A stretch of 64,000 nt of DNA from Gadus chalcogrammus (GCF_026213295.1 NC_079419.1:26141206-26205205); one strand, 5' to 3'; shown: positions 1 to 26,300, counted from the stretch's first letter. Numbers and translations: made by a program. Notes: a model not told the origin generated them from the sequence alone.

Positions 1-562
1 CACAATTATTCATGTCTGCGATCATCACAGAGTCCACAAGCAGCAGGTCGCAATTCCCGATGGGTCACAATTCATGACAGCAGACCGTCGAAATCTGCGA
101 CCACACTGTAAATGCGGGGAAAATGAGTCAAACTCCAACCAATTTTTTTCAGTTCATTTGTCGTCCTCATATTTGTATTTGGACACAATTATTAATGTCT
201 GCGATCATCACAGAGTCCACAAGCAGCAGGTCGCAATCCCCGATGGGTCACAATTCATGACAGCAGACCGTCGAAATCTGCGACCACACTGTAAATGCGG
301 GGAAAATTAGTCAAACCCCAACCAAGTGTTTTCAGGTCATTTGTCGTCCTCATATCTGTATTTGGACACAATTATTCGTGTCTGCGATCATCACAGAGTC
401 CACAAGCAACGCAGGTCGCAATCAACGATGCCACAATAATCTAGCGCACCGTCGAATTCTGCGCCCACACTGTGAATGCAGGAAAAATTAGACAAACCCC
501 AACCAAATCTTTTCAGGTCATTTGTCGTCCTCATATCTGTATTTGGACACAATTATTCGTCG
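1..562. repeat. Tandem satellite, about 183-bp unit
   Basis: Three copies of a unit of about 183 bp start at 1, 184 and 367, each opening with cacaattatt and containing the segment ctgcgatcatcacagagtcc. A fourth copy begins at 547 and breaks off. The third copy is more diverged than the first two. The array touches the window edge and probably continues to the left. Short ORFs through it are periodic and not genes. Confidence 0.9.
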
Positions 563-1426
563 TAGAATTCAGCAAGATTAAAAGTGCAAATACATCAACA
601 AAATACGACAGTACGGTACCACGGAGTAAGGCCGTGACGTACAAGTTGTTCTGTGCTGTGATTGGCTGAAGAGGAATAGTTAAATCGCCGCGTTCTAAAA
701 CTGGACCTTGCGATTTGACATGTTCAATCTCTGGCGACTCCTTGCAACGCCTTGCGACGCCTTGCAACGGCTTGCAACGACCCGTTTACACCGCCCCTGC
801 GACGTTCTAAAACCGTCTCGTTGCAAGCCGTTGCAAGCCGTTGCAAGGTGAATCTTTGGTCTGAACTGGGCTAAGTATCATATATAAAGTGACCTCATTG
901 TTATTTCTCACTTGAGATTGTGTGATTTTGCAATATACTTTTCCAAAAATTCAAAGACGGAAATAAATAAAGAAATACAACTAAGAAACCCCTGACCTGG
1001 TTTTGATCTCCTCCTGTCGCAGAGCCCTTTTTCTCTTTTTACTTTGTTTTATTTCTTTATTCTGTTTTGACTTGTGACTGCTGACCGCTTCTGGCTGGTA
1101 TTGACGCCGTAACCATGGAACCACGGTCCTCAAGACATCAAGTCGGTTAGGGGCTTTTACTTTGAAATGAACGAGGAAGCAGGAAATTGCTACCATGAAG
1201 AGAATCAGCTGATCATAATGTTGACAATGCAACCTCCACCACATTGCTTTCGCCTCCGATGTTCCTAACTTTAACATTTAAAGAACGAACATTTAAAGAA
1301 CGTTGCAGTCCGCAGTGTTCGGTCGATGCGTTCAATATTTAGTGGTCTGCTTGTGTTTGCTTGAGTCGCTGGTTGTTGCAGATCGACCGGATCGACCTGA
1401 GGTCCAGACGAACCAGGACCAGCACC
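563..1426 (+). promoter_or_regulatory. Upstream region and probable 5' UTR of slc2a8
   Basis: No coding exon is recognisable. 725-850 holds clustered copies of ccttgcaacg and, on the other side, the inverted form cgttgcaagccgttgcaag, so this part could form a hairpin. A 16-base direct repeat (gaacatttaaagaacg type) lies at 1,283-1,303. I see no convincing TATA box at a fixed distance from the start codon. The promoter assignment rests only on position upstream of the slc2a8 ATG. Confidence 0.35.
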
Positions 1427-13294
<11,868 letters not shown>

Positions 13295-14224
13295 GCAGCC
13301 GGGAGATGCTCTCCTCTAAAGACCTACTTAATGAAGCCACTGCTCCTTCATGCTCCTCCGACTCCTCCTACTGCTGCGGGAGTAAAGTCCTTATCTCTGT
13401 ACAGGTTCCATTCATAAAGTTGGTGAAAACTTCAGACTGTCAGGAACAAAGGATTGGTGGTGTTTCTTTTTTTATTAGTACAACTTTACCTGTTGCACAT
13501 ACTGTACTTCATGTCATAACTATATATCTCAGTGTGACATTTAAGTTAGTCATTTACACAGGGGACCTGGGAGGGTTTTGTAAAAGGTGATTCAGAATGC
13601 ACTGTATTGGACATTTCCTGTTGAATATTTGTTTTTTTGCGACTGAATGAAGCTCAGTGACATGAACAGGACATTGATTCTTTACACACGCAACGTACCC
13701 TTCTCTGGTACCCTTTTAGTTTTTCAACCTAATTTATAGATGTTTTGTATAGAAATTATAATCAATGCCTTTTAAAATAACATTGCTGCAGTTTTTTTTG
13801 CAAAGCATTTCTGACCTGTAGTAGTATGTAGTTTGTATTCAAATTAAAAATGTATTTTTACAATTTACAATTTACAGATTTGTTTTATAAATGTTGGCCA
13901 TAGAAATCGCAATTCTTGAATCTTATGCCTAAACTAAAACCTTTTAGTACTTGATATAACAAATTATGTTGATGTAGGCTGAAATCTCATTATTTTGGCC
14001 TGATTTATAGTAGTAGTATAGTAGTGATAGTTTTTCAGATTTTCCAGATTTCGCCTAATCTGCAGCGCCCAATCTGGCAACGCCGGCTGCTGCATTAGTC
14101 TACATATCTGGGTGATTTCTGCAACTAACACTTGTTACTGTCATAAAAAAAATCATGCTTCCATATGAGCCGGTTTGCGAAAGGTCTTGATGACAATTAA
14201 TTGTGAACCTAAAGACAAAGCTTG
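13295..14224. other. slc2a8 3' UTR and downstream intergenic DNA
   Basis: Starts right after the TGA at 13,292-13,294. No perfect AATAAA is near, and an ATTAAA at 13,843-13,848 is a possible poly(A) signal. The rest is AT-rich with no recognisable gene. Confidence 0.45.
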
Positions 14225-15848
14225 GGAAAAAGTCACGCCCTTTCCGTTAGAGCCCATGGGACCTATGGATTGAAAAATATGAATGGGTTTCAATGGAGAG
14301 AAAGTAGTTATTTTCTGGTCCCAGTCATTACACATATGTTGATTGTGGATTTAAATTATATTTTTTCAGGTTAAGACTTAGACCGTTTATTGTGCAATTG
14401 TTCGGTTAAAGGCTGTAGAGAAAACACAATGAGAAAGACTACACGTCTCGTATGTGACGTCACGCTCCCTGCGACTGGCGTGAACAAGACCGACAATCTT
14501 ATGGAGGTAGATTTGTGTCTTTATTATGCAATAAAACAGAATAGGTTTGAGAGCAAAACTTTCCACACTGCAATCAAAAAATAGATGTGAGAGCAAAACT
14601 GTCGACACTGCAATCAAAAAATGTTTTATTGCAAGTAAAATAAATGTGATAAAAAAATAAGTAACGAGAGAGGGAGTTTTGAAGTCCATGATGAGACAGA
14701 GCGGGACTCTGGAGCTGAGAGGACAGATAATCAAGGCGCAGGTATGTCTTCCGTCATAGTAATAGCAAGAATGTTATGTTTGAACTGGTGCATGTAGATT
14801 TTTTTGTTTAATGATCTGTGGATATTGTAATGGTTTAAAAAATGCACAATATTTTGTCAGATCGAGACTGGCCAATAGAGACGTGTCTTACATCTTTAGG
14901 CGTAGGTCCCGCCCTATGGAGGTAGATTAAAAAAAATATTAATGGGAATCCAAAAGCTTTGTTTCCAATTCCAAAAGTTTTGTTAGGAAATCCAAAAGTT
15001 TTGCTTGCGAATCCAAAAGCTTTGCTTGCGAATCCAAAAGCTTTGCTTGCGAATCCAAAAGCTTAGCTTGCGAATCCAAAAGCTTTGCTTGCTGTTGAGC
15101 TGAATCTCGTGGGCGGGACCTACGCCGAAATATGTAAGACACTTCTCTATTGGCCAGTCTCGATCTGACAAAATATTGTGAATTTTTTTAAACCATTACA
15201 ATATCCACAGATCATTAAACAAAAAAATCGACATGCACCAGTTCAAACATAACATTCTTGCTATTACTATGACGGAAGACATACCTGCGCATTGATTTTC
15301 TGTCCTCTCAGCTCCAGAGTCCCGCTCTGTCTCATCATGGACTTCAAAACTCCCTCTCTCGTTACTAACTAATTTTTTTATCACATTTATTTTACTTGCA
15401 ATAAAACATTTTTTGATTGCAGTGTCGACAGTTTTGCTCTCACATCTATTTTTTGATTGCAGTGTGGAAAGTTTTGCTCTCAAACCTATTCTGTTTGATT
15501 GCATAATAAAGACACAAATCTACCTCCATAGTTATCCTCCCCTTTGAAAAAATCGGTGAAGTGGAGCAGAGAGATCGCCATGCAGTGGTGCTGACGTACA
15601 TCATTCGCAGAGCAGCGAAGAGCTGTAGCGGCCTCACACAAAACCTAACATTATCAAACTTCTTCAGGAAAATGTTTAGTTTTCTTTGCATGAAAAATTA
15701 TAATTTAAATCCACAAACACCCTATATGTAATCCAGGGCATATAAAGACTGGGACCAGAAAATAATTACTTTCTCTCCATTGAAACCCATTCATATCTTT
15801 CTATCTCATCGGTCCCGCTGGCTCTACCGGAAAAGGCTTGACTTCGCC
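14225..15848. mobile_element. Foldback repeat with central 21-bp tandem array
   Basis: The left part (14,225-14,935) and right part (15,100-15,848) are inverted copies in several blocks, for example tttcaatggagagaaagta against its complement near 15,775. Interior stretches of about 150-200 bp differ between the arms. The centre (14,940-15,095) is about seven copies of a 21-bp unit based on aatccaaaagctttgcttgc. This looks like a non-autonomous foldback element. No transposase gene is visible and no target duplication was established. Confidence 0.7.
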
Positions 15849-16150
15849 ACTATAGATTTTACTTTTCCAGTTGTTATTTTTCAAAATAAGAGCTATTTTT
15901 CAACAGCCATATTTATTTGTCTTTGGGCAAAGTTAATTCCATTTAAATATGAACAATATTCCTCTAAGGAATTATGTATATACTTTTGTTACTATTTTTA
16001 GAAAGTGACACATACAACTATAGATGCATATAAATTTCATTTAATCAATAGATCACGACAGGCTGTGGTATGTGCTCATTATACCACTGTTAAGGGGCGT
16101 TGTCCCTTAACAGTGTATCGATTGTGATCTATTGCAGTGATCTATTGCTT
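15849..16150. other. Intergenic segment
   Basis: AT-rich. Near its right end, 16,085-16,115 contains a short perfect hairpin (ctgttaaggg/cccttaacag). Confidence 0.5.
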
Positions 16151-17133
16151 TTATCCAACGGTTACTATTATGGCGAAACGAAAGTCATAGACACAGTACA
16201 TTTAAAAAGAAACCAAGAAAGTCAAAGTAGCCGTTTTATTAAAGAATACAAAAAAGTAGTCCCTCCTGGCTGCCTTCAAAATGCACGACGGTCGCTATGC
16301 AACACACTTTAGCGTCCCTCCGAGAGAAGGCTCGGCTAGAGCGGTTCGCCAGCAATTTATCCTATGGAGCAGTTCACTCTCCGTGTGCCTAAGCTTTCGT
16401 TTGTATCTCCATCGCCTTGCTCACTCCCGGTCGGAGTAACAACATTTACACCCTCTCCATCATCCAACATATGTTTTACTTTGTAACTGTTTCTACTTCC
16501 AGGCGCGGAGTGATATGCAAACTTTCACAGAATGATCGGGCGTCATAGCAGTTATGTATATGCTCATTATACAACAGTTATGAACCAATGAGATCGCTGG
16601 ATTTAGGCCCCGTTGTATAATTAAGCAATAGATCACGCCAGGCTGTGGTATGTGCTCATTATACCACTTATACAACGGTTACTGTTATGGCGAAACGAAA
16701 GTCATAGACACACTACATTTAAAAAGAAACCAAGAAAGTCAAAGTAGCCGTTTTCTTACAGAATACAAAAAAGTAGTCCCTCCTGGCTGCCGCTATGCAT
16801 CGACGGTCGCTATGCAACACACTTTAGCGTCCCTCCGAGAGAAGGCTCCGATAGAACGGTTCGCCGGCAATTTATCCAATGGAGCAGTTCACTCGCCGTG
16901 TGCCTAAGCTTTCGTTAGTCTCTCCATCGCCTTGCTCACTCCCGGAGTAACAACATTTACACCCCCTCCATCATCCAACATATGTTTTACTTTGTAACTG
17001 TTTCTACTTCCAGGCGCGGAGTGATATGCAAACTTTAACAAAATGATCGTGCGTCATAGCAGTTATGTATACGCTCATTATACAACAGTTGGGAACCCAT
17101 CAGATCGCTGGATTTAGGCCCCCCGTTGTATAA
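16151..17133. mobile_element. Tandem pair of short inverted-repeat elements
   Basis: Two direct copies of an element of about 470 bp lie at 16,151-16,620 and 16,668-17,133. Each opens with (t)atacaacggttact and closes with cccgttgtataa, i.e. inverted ends of about ten bases. A spacer of the type atcacgccaggctgtggtatg precedes both. Copies differ by small indels. No transposase is encoded, and the superfamily is uncertain. Confidence 0.75.
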
Positions 17134-17398
17134 TATTTTTTAATCAACCGCGGAACTAACCAGTCAGGCTGAGCCGAGCCGTTTCCGACATGTGGACGGT
17201 TTCCTAGCGGCAAAAGCCAAATGTACACTTCCCGTGTGTCACTTCCTGTGTGTCACTGCGTCTGTGGTCCGGGCTGCAGAGATGCTGAATGAAGAAAGAC
17301 AAGTAACGGCTGGAGTTTGAGACAAAAGGAGGGGGCTGTATAATAATATCTAGTTAGTAAACATTCTCCAAACAAAGAAGATTAAAGGGATCTACAAG
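17134..17398 (+). promoter_or_regulatory. Probable hira promoter and 5' UTR
   Basis: GC-richer unique sequence directly upstream of the hira ATG, with a short direct repeat tcccgtgtgtcacttcctgtg at about 17,228-17,255. No TATA box is evident. Assigned by position only. Confidence 0.45.
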
Positions 17399-20300
17399 AT
17401 GAAGCTTCTGAAGCCGAGCTGGGTCAGCCACAACGGTGAGGGTTTGAATCCCTTGTTCACAAGTTGGGCTTTTGTTGACGGCCACCTGACGGTCGCCTGC
17501 TTTACACTAACATTAATTTTGTGTTTTTTATTCATAGGGTAGAAAATGTTAAGTTTTAAGCTTGAAATTCCCATGCAATGTATGTTAATTTGTGGACCGA
17601 TAGCATGGTCTGTACAGCTGGCCTTGGCTCTTCTCTGTTCCTCTGGCGTGAAGTTGCCTGCTGAATGACCCTTTTATTATGGAGCCCTTCAGCTAATTCA
17701 TATATTTTGATCCCGCAATTTACTTTCAATGCATGCATGTATTGAATCAGCTGTATAGACGATATATTTAAACTATTTGCGACGTAATTCAGATCAGTAC
17801 TTGTTGTGACTATTGGTTACGTTAGGGTTAGGGTTAAAGACTTCACAGCCTTAAAGTGAGCAGCCTGACAGACTGCACCATGCACCTAACTTTACAATTA
17901 TATTGATCATACTTATCTCGCATTATAATATTTTCTGGTAATAAAAGTTGTGCTTTGTGTTGTGAAGGAAAACCAATATTTTCCGTCGACATACATCCGG
18001 ATGGAACAAAGTTTGCGACCGGTGGACAAGGTACGCACACGAACACTCGCACACACACGTCTTGTGCGTTTACTTTTATACATGCGGATTTGAGTCGTAA
18101 GTATGTGTAACGGTGGTCATTCAGTGAAGAACTGCTGGACAACGACGTGCTTTTTTTCTTCTTTATTTTTAAAGAAGGCCTGGAAACGGAAGACAACCGA
18201 CAAAATGTCTTCATAAAGCGTGGTGGTGTTGATCTTTACGAGCTCTCTGTCTCATGGCAACACTGCTCTCTCTTATTATATCAAAATAATATTTTTTTAC
18301 CTAAAGAACAATTATTTCTTAAACATTACAAAACATACATACAGCAATCATATAAAATAATAAACAGCATTAATATAAAGCGAAATACAAAATTGTTATT
18401 TATATATTACACTTACCTGGGAACAGAATACAACAGACAGTTTGTCTTCATAAAGCGTGGTGGTGTTGATCTTTACAGGCTCTGCATGTATGAAAACAAA
18501 ACAAAATGCATTTACCTTCCAATGTAGTAACATTACTGTGATAGCATAACGAACTTTTAAGCTAGTTAGCATGCACATGGTCTGATGAAAATAATAATAA
18601 ACGTTTCATTAGCTAATAAAATTAGTCCAAAATCATCACGTTGCATGCTAAAACAAATAATACGAACACTGCATTAAAATATACCACCTAATGTGGCAAC
18701 CCCGATCGTCGGCGGCTGAGTTTTCTAAAGGAGACGCTCAAACAAGGGTTGCGATTTTTATTTGTGTGCCTCACATGGGAACAAAGGTAAAACAAAAGTC
18801 AATAATAGTTCTTCCTCATGGGGTAAAAATGGGCCGCCTCCGGGTCTGGTCCGGCTGCGTGGACGGCGTCTCATCGCTCCTGTTTTCTCCCACTCAGTCC
18901 TGGGGGGAAGCGTATTGGCGTTGGTACGGGTGGGTGTGTTCTCCCCCTACCGCGTCTCTCCAACTCGGCTGTCTCCAACTCGGCTCCCTCCCGGCACAAG
19001 GCACATGGCTGAGAGAGCCCCGAATGAGTGGAGAAGCAGGCTATTTAAGCTCCTTCTCCACCGGTTCCTCAGGTGCTCTTCATTTTCTTAATTGGCAATG
19101 GCCGGGTTGCCACACTAAATGATCTCTTTCTCCTTAAAGGTCCCATGACATGAAAATCTCACTTTGGGAGGTTTTCTAACATAAATATGAGTTCCCCTAG
19201 CCTGCCTATGGTCCCCCAGTGGCTAAAACTTGCGTTTGGTGTAAAACTAGCACTAGCAGTTCTGCTCGCCTTCGAAAAAACGGAGGCTCAAGCGCGCTGA
19301 TTTGGAATGTCTGTGCTCATGACGTCATCAGGAATCTCAGCTCCTCCCCTTACTCTGCCTGGCCCGCCCAGAGACGTTGGCCCGCAAATGAGACTCGACC
19401 GTGCGAGCGCCACATGTGTGTGTGTGTGTGAATGCACACACTGTAACGCAAGTGTTTCTTGTCGGTTCTTTGACGTGTCTTGTATTTCCACAACGAGACT
19501 GTCATGGGGGTTATCTGAGCCATGGTTGAGAAGGAATTGGGGGAAAGGAACTTTGGTTTGACTCGCTGAAGTACATGAACTGCGACATGCCGCCGGTTGC
19601 CGCGAGGCACCATCGCCCGGCAGCGGGCAGCCGGCAGCAGGCAGCGCGCGGTTCAGTCGACTTCAGGTTGATGTGAAAGTGGAAGAACCAGAGACGTCGC
19701 AGAACCCGACAAAGTCGTTTGTGATTCATAATATCGTCTGGAGGCGCACACAATATGTTATATGATATAGATATCTATGTATTATATGATATTATTTAGA
19801 TATAGAGCTCCAGGACTGTAATGCAAGTATTGTACACTTCCTTGTTATTTGGATAACCGTTCTGCTGTTGGTGTGATGGCGCATACACGTCGGACTCTCG
19901 TCTCTGGCATTTCTACAACGAGACTCGTATTGGGGGTTATCTCAGCCAAGGTTGAGAATGAATTGGGGGGAAGGAACTTTGGCTTTGACTCCCTCAAGAC
20001 CATGAACCACGACAAGGAGGAGAAAGGGAATCTTTGCCGGGCAGCGCTTATGCACCTCCGCCTCCGGCGGTGGTCCCTCAGCGGGGCTCAAGCGGGAGAC
20101 ATTCGCCGCCAACAATCCCTTTCTCCTCCATGTCGTGGTTCATGTTCTTGAGGGAGTCAAAGCCAAAGTTCCTTCCCCCCAATTCATTCATTTGTGTTAT
20201 GCGCCATCACACCAACAGCAGAACGGTTATCCGAATAACAAGGAAGTGTAGAACACTTGCGTTACAGTCCTGGAGCTCTATATCTAAATAATATCATATA

Positions 20301-23300
20301 ATACATAGATATCTACATCATATAACATATCGTGTGCGCCTCCAGACGATATTATGAATCACAAACGACTGTCGGGTTCTGCGACGTCTCTGGTTCTTCC
20401 ACTTTCACATCAACCTGAAGTCGACTGAACCGCGCGCTGCCGGCTGCCCGCTGCCGGGCGATGGTGCCTCGCGGCAACCGGCGGCATGTCGCAGTTCATG
20501 TACTTCAGCGAGTCAAACTAAAGTTCCTTATCCCCAATTCCTTCTCAACCATGGCTCAGATAACCCCCACGACAGTCTCGTTGTGGAAATACAAGACACG
20601 TCAAAGAACCGACAAGAAACACTTGCGTTACAGTGTGTGCATTCACACACACACACACATGTGGCGCTCGCACGGTCGAGTCTCATTTGCGGGCCAACGT
20701 CTCTGGGCGGGCCAGGCAGAGTAAGGGGAGGAGCTGAGATTCCTGATGACGTCATGAGCACAGACATTCCAAATCAGCGCGCTTGAGCCTCCGTTTTTTC
20801 GAAGGCGAGCAGAACTGCTAGTGCTAGTTTTACACCAAACGCAAGTTTTAGCCACTGGGGGACCATAGGCAGGCTAGGGGAACTCATATTTATGTTAGAA
20901 AACCTCCCAAAGTGAGATTTTCATGTCATGGGACCTTTAAGGAGGAACCAGGAACATCGGAGAACCCAACGCGGTCGTTTGAGATTCATAATATCGGCTC
21001 ACACAGCTTTTGGCTGTGATAATACATATTATATGATATAGATATCTGTGTAGGCTATATGATAATATTTAGATAAGCACTTTTTTTTTAAGCACTTTGA
21101 GATTCTTGAATATAAAGTGCATTATAAATAAAATGTATTATTATTATTAGATATAGAGCTCCACGACTCCCGTGTGTTCTAAAATATTTACAGAACACGG
21201 CTAAAGGGTGTGCGCCTCGCCATTGCGATACATCCACTGTAAACAGAGCGCATGGTGGCTGCAAGCTGCTCAGGGCCACACCCCCACCCTCCTCCTTGAC
21301 ACGCCCACCGAAACAGCGCATTTGGGGGAAGCTCAATGTGCGACTGGCTCGGAGTGGCTGTAACTCTGCACCACGGCTGAATTTAGGGAACGTCTTTGAA
21401 TACTGTGTTAGTTGCCCACTAATACCTATATTAAAGAATACATAAAATAGCATGTCATGGGACCTTTAAACAAAATACAATGCAGGGAGAACTGTTACTA
21501 TGCACATACCTCTGTCTCATGTGAACACTGCTCTAAAGAGAAATGTCTGTTGCAACACGCAACAGACAAAAGACACCAGACCTGTAGTACACCACAAGTC
21601 CACAAGAGGCTCCATTAGAAATAATACAATCTAATGCCAGATTTCCAGCGGGGACGTACGCGCCGCGGAACGGCTGCGAACTCTGCCCTGAGTCCATTTC
21701 CACCAGGCGCGTAACGGCAGCGTAGTGCTGCCTTGCGAGCCAGCCGTATTCACGCAAGATCACGCGATTATCCTAAACCTAATGTACTCACCTTCCACTC
21801 CCAAAACTACTGCAATTAAATGACAGGCTTTGTCCTTTCTGACATTGGCCTTATAAAAGGATGATTTATTTCATAAATTATTTTATGTTGCTCCAATTCA
21901 ACAATCAGTCTCTCGTCGTCCATGTTGCCGACCATCTGAGACCCTTTGATTGATTGACTGCTGACCTGGTTCCACCGGTCATGACGTAATGTTGATGTGA
22001 AGTTGTGATAGGCTACATGAGCTGAGTATTGTGTTTTATTTTGAAAATTGACCGGATGCTCTATTGCTTTTACTTTTTCACTTCCTGCCCGGCTCGATCT
22101 GCTCTGTTGAAATTTACGCGGTTCAGCAACGGCTTGCGTCAGAAATAGAAGTGCTATGGAATGATAGCGCTGCGGAGCGGCGCGCCGCTCCTGGGACGCT
22201 GCTGAGACGTTCCGCAGCGCGCCTGGTGGAAATGGTTTCATTGATTAGAGTGGCAGTGATCAGCAGCGGCGCAGCCGTTCCCGGTGGAAATCAGGCGTTG
22301 GGCTGCTTAAAGGGAAACTTCACCCATTTCACATAAGCTTTGTATTTTTAGAACCCCCCGCATACTTTTGAATGGTCTAGCATCATTCCCTTATTTTCTG
22401 GAGAGACTGGGGAGATCCATTAGGAGTCCGAGGTAGGAAACCCAAACGCCGCCATGTTTGGGTGCATGATAGAGTTTAGATCGGGTTAGATTAAATAATC
22501 TCGGATATAAATAATAATAATATAGTCCGCCAAGACGTTGAGGTTGCTTAGCAACCAGAGACGCTGTCCATGCAAGTGAATGGAGCGTTCCCTCTTCGTC
22601 ATAACTATCAAACCAAACATCCTTCAAATTCAACGAGCGAACATTATGAAATTAAAATGCACATTTCTCGCTAAAAATGTTTACATAACTGTTACTATTT
22701 CCACCCAGAATAAGGAAAGATGTCGGCCGTATGCTTCTGTGCAAGCGTCACTACTCTAGTGACGTCGGTTCAAGCTCCACGCTGATTTGTTCCATTAGTA
22801 GATGGAACAAGGAGGTGTCCGATAGGCGGAGATGATCAGCGGGAGTGGCCGCCAGCGAAGCTGTGCATGGTGGGAGTTGTTGTCTTCAATCCACAAGCGC
22901 CAAAAAGTCACTTTCTGCCTTTTCTCGGTCAAGACGGCACCAAATTAGAATTTTATTTTATTATTCGACTACATATAGGACCCAATTTCAATACATATTC
23001 ATGTCTGCACCGGTGAAATGCTCCTTTAACTCTGGCGAAACTGGCACATGTCAAAACTATTTCTAACTCCGTTACACCCGCCTCCCTGAATTTTGCCATA
23101 TATAAGCAGCAACTGCACAGCACAAACTTAGGCACACAAGTACACTACATCCCAAAACTCAATATAGGGTCACCCAATGACAGGATAGCCAACCTCAAAA
23201 GTATCCCATAAGGATGAAGCAGATGAAGAAAAAGAAACGTATGTCTCCAACCAACTACTGGCGGTGGGATGCCTGGGATACGCCCCACAAGACCAGGGGT

Positions 23301-26300
23301 CTCATTTATAACCGTTGCGTACGCACAAAACAGGGCTGAAATTGGCGTACGTGACTTTCCACGGCAAGGTTGTGATCTATAAAAAATCAACTTGACGGGA
23401 GAATCTGCGCAGCCCTAAGCCAACTCTGACCCATGCGTACGCATGGTTTGGAGGAAAAGGAGAATTGGCGACACAGATGGTGTAGTGGTGAACTGAAGTC
23501 AGACAGAAAAATTGTAGAGTGAGAAGAACGATTATGTTTTATCATCGCCCTTCATAAATTTAATTTCAACCCGTATCATGCGTTAAATCTATGTATTCAG
23601 AATAATTTAAGTCAACTGCGTTATTTCTCATTTATAACTCCAAGAACATCTCCTTAGAATATAAATAAAAAGAAATTCTCTATAATTAATCCCGTCACGC
23701 CACAGGCTACTGTCCACTGACGGAGCGACTGCATGGAATAAAGCATCTGTCCAACATGTCTCAATAACATAATATTTTTATGTGACACTGTAAACACATA
23801 ATCAAATGTCAATTAAATCTCAAGTGTGGAAAACCAAGCCACACTCATCACAATCGTTGTCCGTTACTCTTGATGCATTAAAAAGGGGTTATGTTCAAGA
23901 ACATTTTACGTGGGTGATTACAAACTGATTATCCAAGGTGTTCTCGGTCTTATTACCGTAACCCTATAAATACAGAGGTGAGCGCCGTGGTAATGCTGCA
24001 CCATATGGCACTTCTGGCGGACCATGCAAATGGCAGGTTTCGGGGGGGGGGGGGGGGGGGGTCTTTAGGGACCATAACGATTTATTGGTACATAAAAATA
24101 TGTACCTTTATGTCAGACTAGGGCTGCTCGATTATGGGAAAAATCATAATCACGATTATTTTGGTCAATATTGATATCACGATTATTCAAATGATTATTT
24201 TTGAGTTTGAAAACATGCATTTATTGACACAATCAATTATGACATCGAAACACCTGTAAGTATCCAAAATAAAACCTTTTTCCTGTGTAAGTGTACTGTC
24301 TGCCACAACATTCTGAATCTAACATTTGATTTTTATAAAACATTTCATGAATACAATATATTCAGCCAAATGCACTGACGAATGACTCGACTGAAATAAT
24401 ACATACCCTATTTAATGTCTAGAGAACAACGGTCCCATCATTTCTCCATAGCAAAGTTAAAAGTCACAAAGCCATAACAAACACATGGCTAATAAAAATC
24501 ATATTGTTGTTAAACAGAAATACATATACAAGATGTACTTGGCAGTTCTGCCTTAAAGAACTCTTAGTTAAAGTCTGCTATAGGAGCTTGTTATCGTTCA
24601 TCAAACTGTAACGTTACTGAAACTTTAATATTCCACACGGTAGGTCTACTCCAACATGTCTGTCAACAGTCGATGCTGCTGATTGGCGGTTCACTGGCAT
24701 GTCCCGCCTCCTGCCAACGGCATACTTCCTGATGCAGCACGCCTGTTAGATTGTACTCCCTCTCGCCGCGTTGAATGCTTTTGCATGCGCGTCTCTTTCA
24801 TAAACTTTCATAAACTCTCTAGGCCTACTGTAAAACGGAAAATGTCAAATTAATCGTTTCAACTCGATTATACGAGTTTGGAGATCGTTTGACCCCAAAA
24901 TCGATATCGCGATCGAAATTCGATTAATTGCACAGCCCTATGTCAGACCACTTCTTTTTTAATTCTGGGACTGTGCGCTCCGTGCTACTGACAGAGTTCA
25001 ATGCTGCAGCAACATGTTGCCACTCACTCTTCTTTTTGTGGTTGGTGATCCCAATCCCGTGACCGCCGAACAAAACTACTTTTCGGGCCTCCACCTCACC
25101 CACAAGTGTCTCCACTTTAACCTCTGTGAAATTTCGCTTTTTTGCTTTTCTCAGTCCTTCTGCCATTGTTTCCGACAAGACATAATACTTGCATCTGAGT
25201 CTGTTTTATATGCAGATCGCATTCATGAGGTCATTTGCAATTGACCATTAATGGTGAAAAAGGGGCGTGTACAGGGCGGAACGTGAAGCTGATTCAGCTG
25301 CGCACACTTGTAGGCACTCTGTGATTTAGAAAGCAAAGATTGCGTACGGTGTGCGTACGCAGGGTTTTATAAGTCTGAATATTTTTTGGCGCACGCAAAA
25401 CTTGGCTTTTGGGCGTACGTACACTATTAGTAACGATCCCACGCACAGTTTTATAAATGAGACCCCAGGGCTCCAGACTTATTTTTTTCACAAGGAGCAC
25501 TGTGGCCCCTAACTGAAAATTTTAGGGGCGCAACCAGAAGTCTTAGGGGCACACACCGTTAATCAACATGCCAACCAAATATTCACATTTCTACTAATTT
25601 TCCCTGTATTACTATGGAGTCAGAACAGTCTCATTAATAATGAATGCACGGAGAAGGATTCACAAATGTATTTTGTGATTTATGTATAAATTAATCTCCT
25701 CAAAAATACATTTCAATGCACACACAAATGGATATCGGTATGTATAAATGTAAAATTTATCTATACACAAAAATAGGTTTCACAAACACATTTCGGATCC
25801 ACACACAAATCTACCTTGTTTTAAATAAATGTAATATAAATCCATAAATATATGAATTAAAAAAATATTTGCAATTTTCATCAAAATGTATTTGGATGTT
25901 GTTACATTTATATACAAACTGTTAAACTTGAATTTACAAGACGCTTTTCATTAGTGAACTTGTTTGCATTTGTGTGTGAACTGGTCTGTATTTATATGTG
26001 GATTTTTGAGACTCTCCTGACGTGGCTGGAATCACAAATGCATTTTTTTCAACAAGGAACTCTCTGTAGCCAAGCAGATGCCTCCCTCGATTTCAGCCAA
26101 TCACATGACTGCAGTTCCGACCTCTGAGTCCAGCCTCCGAGCCTCCCGGCTGCTTCAAATTCAGGGTCACATTTTATTGTGATTCTCATCTATCCCAACG
26201 GTTTCCAGGTTTGCGCATGCATGCGTTCGACAAGTACTGAAGCGACAGTTTCACGGGAGTGCGCCCGCTTGTCAGGACGCTGAGCCTCCTCTCTGCCCGC

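Larger units (their letters stand above)
23294..25468 (-). mobile_element. Harbinger-type element H3 (copy of H1, reversed)
   Basis: The body 23,297-25,465 has ends gggtctcatttataa and ttataaatgagaccc with CAG duplicated at both borders. Sequence is closely similar to H1 over its length, except for a hAT insertion at 24,119-24,940 and a run of about 20 G at 24,042-24,061. It sits in the gypsy between the polypurine tract and pol. Confidence 0.88.

Noticed and set aside
17820..17836. gttagggttagggtta as an internal telomere repeat
   Set aside because: Only about two and a half units, within chance for intron sequence.
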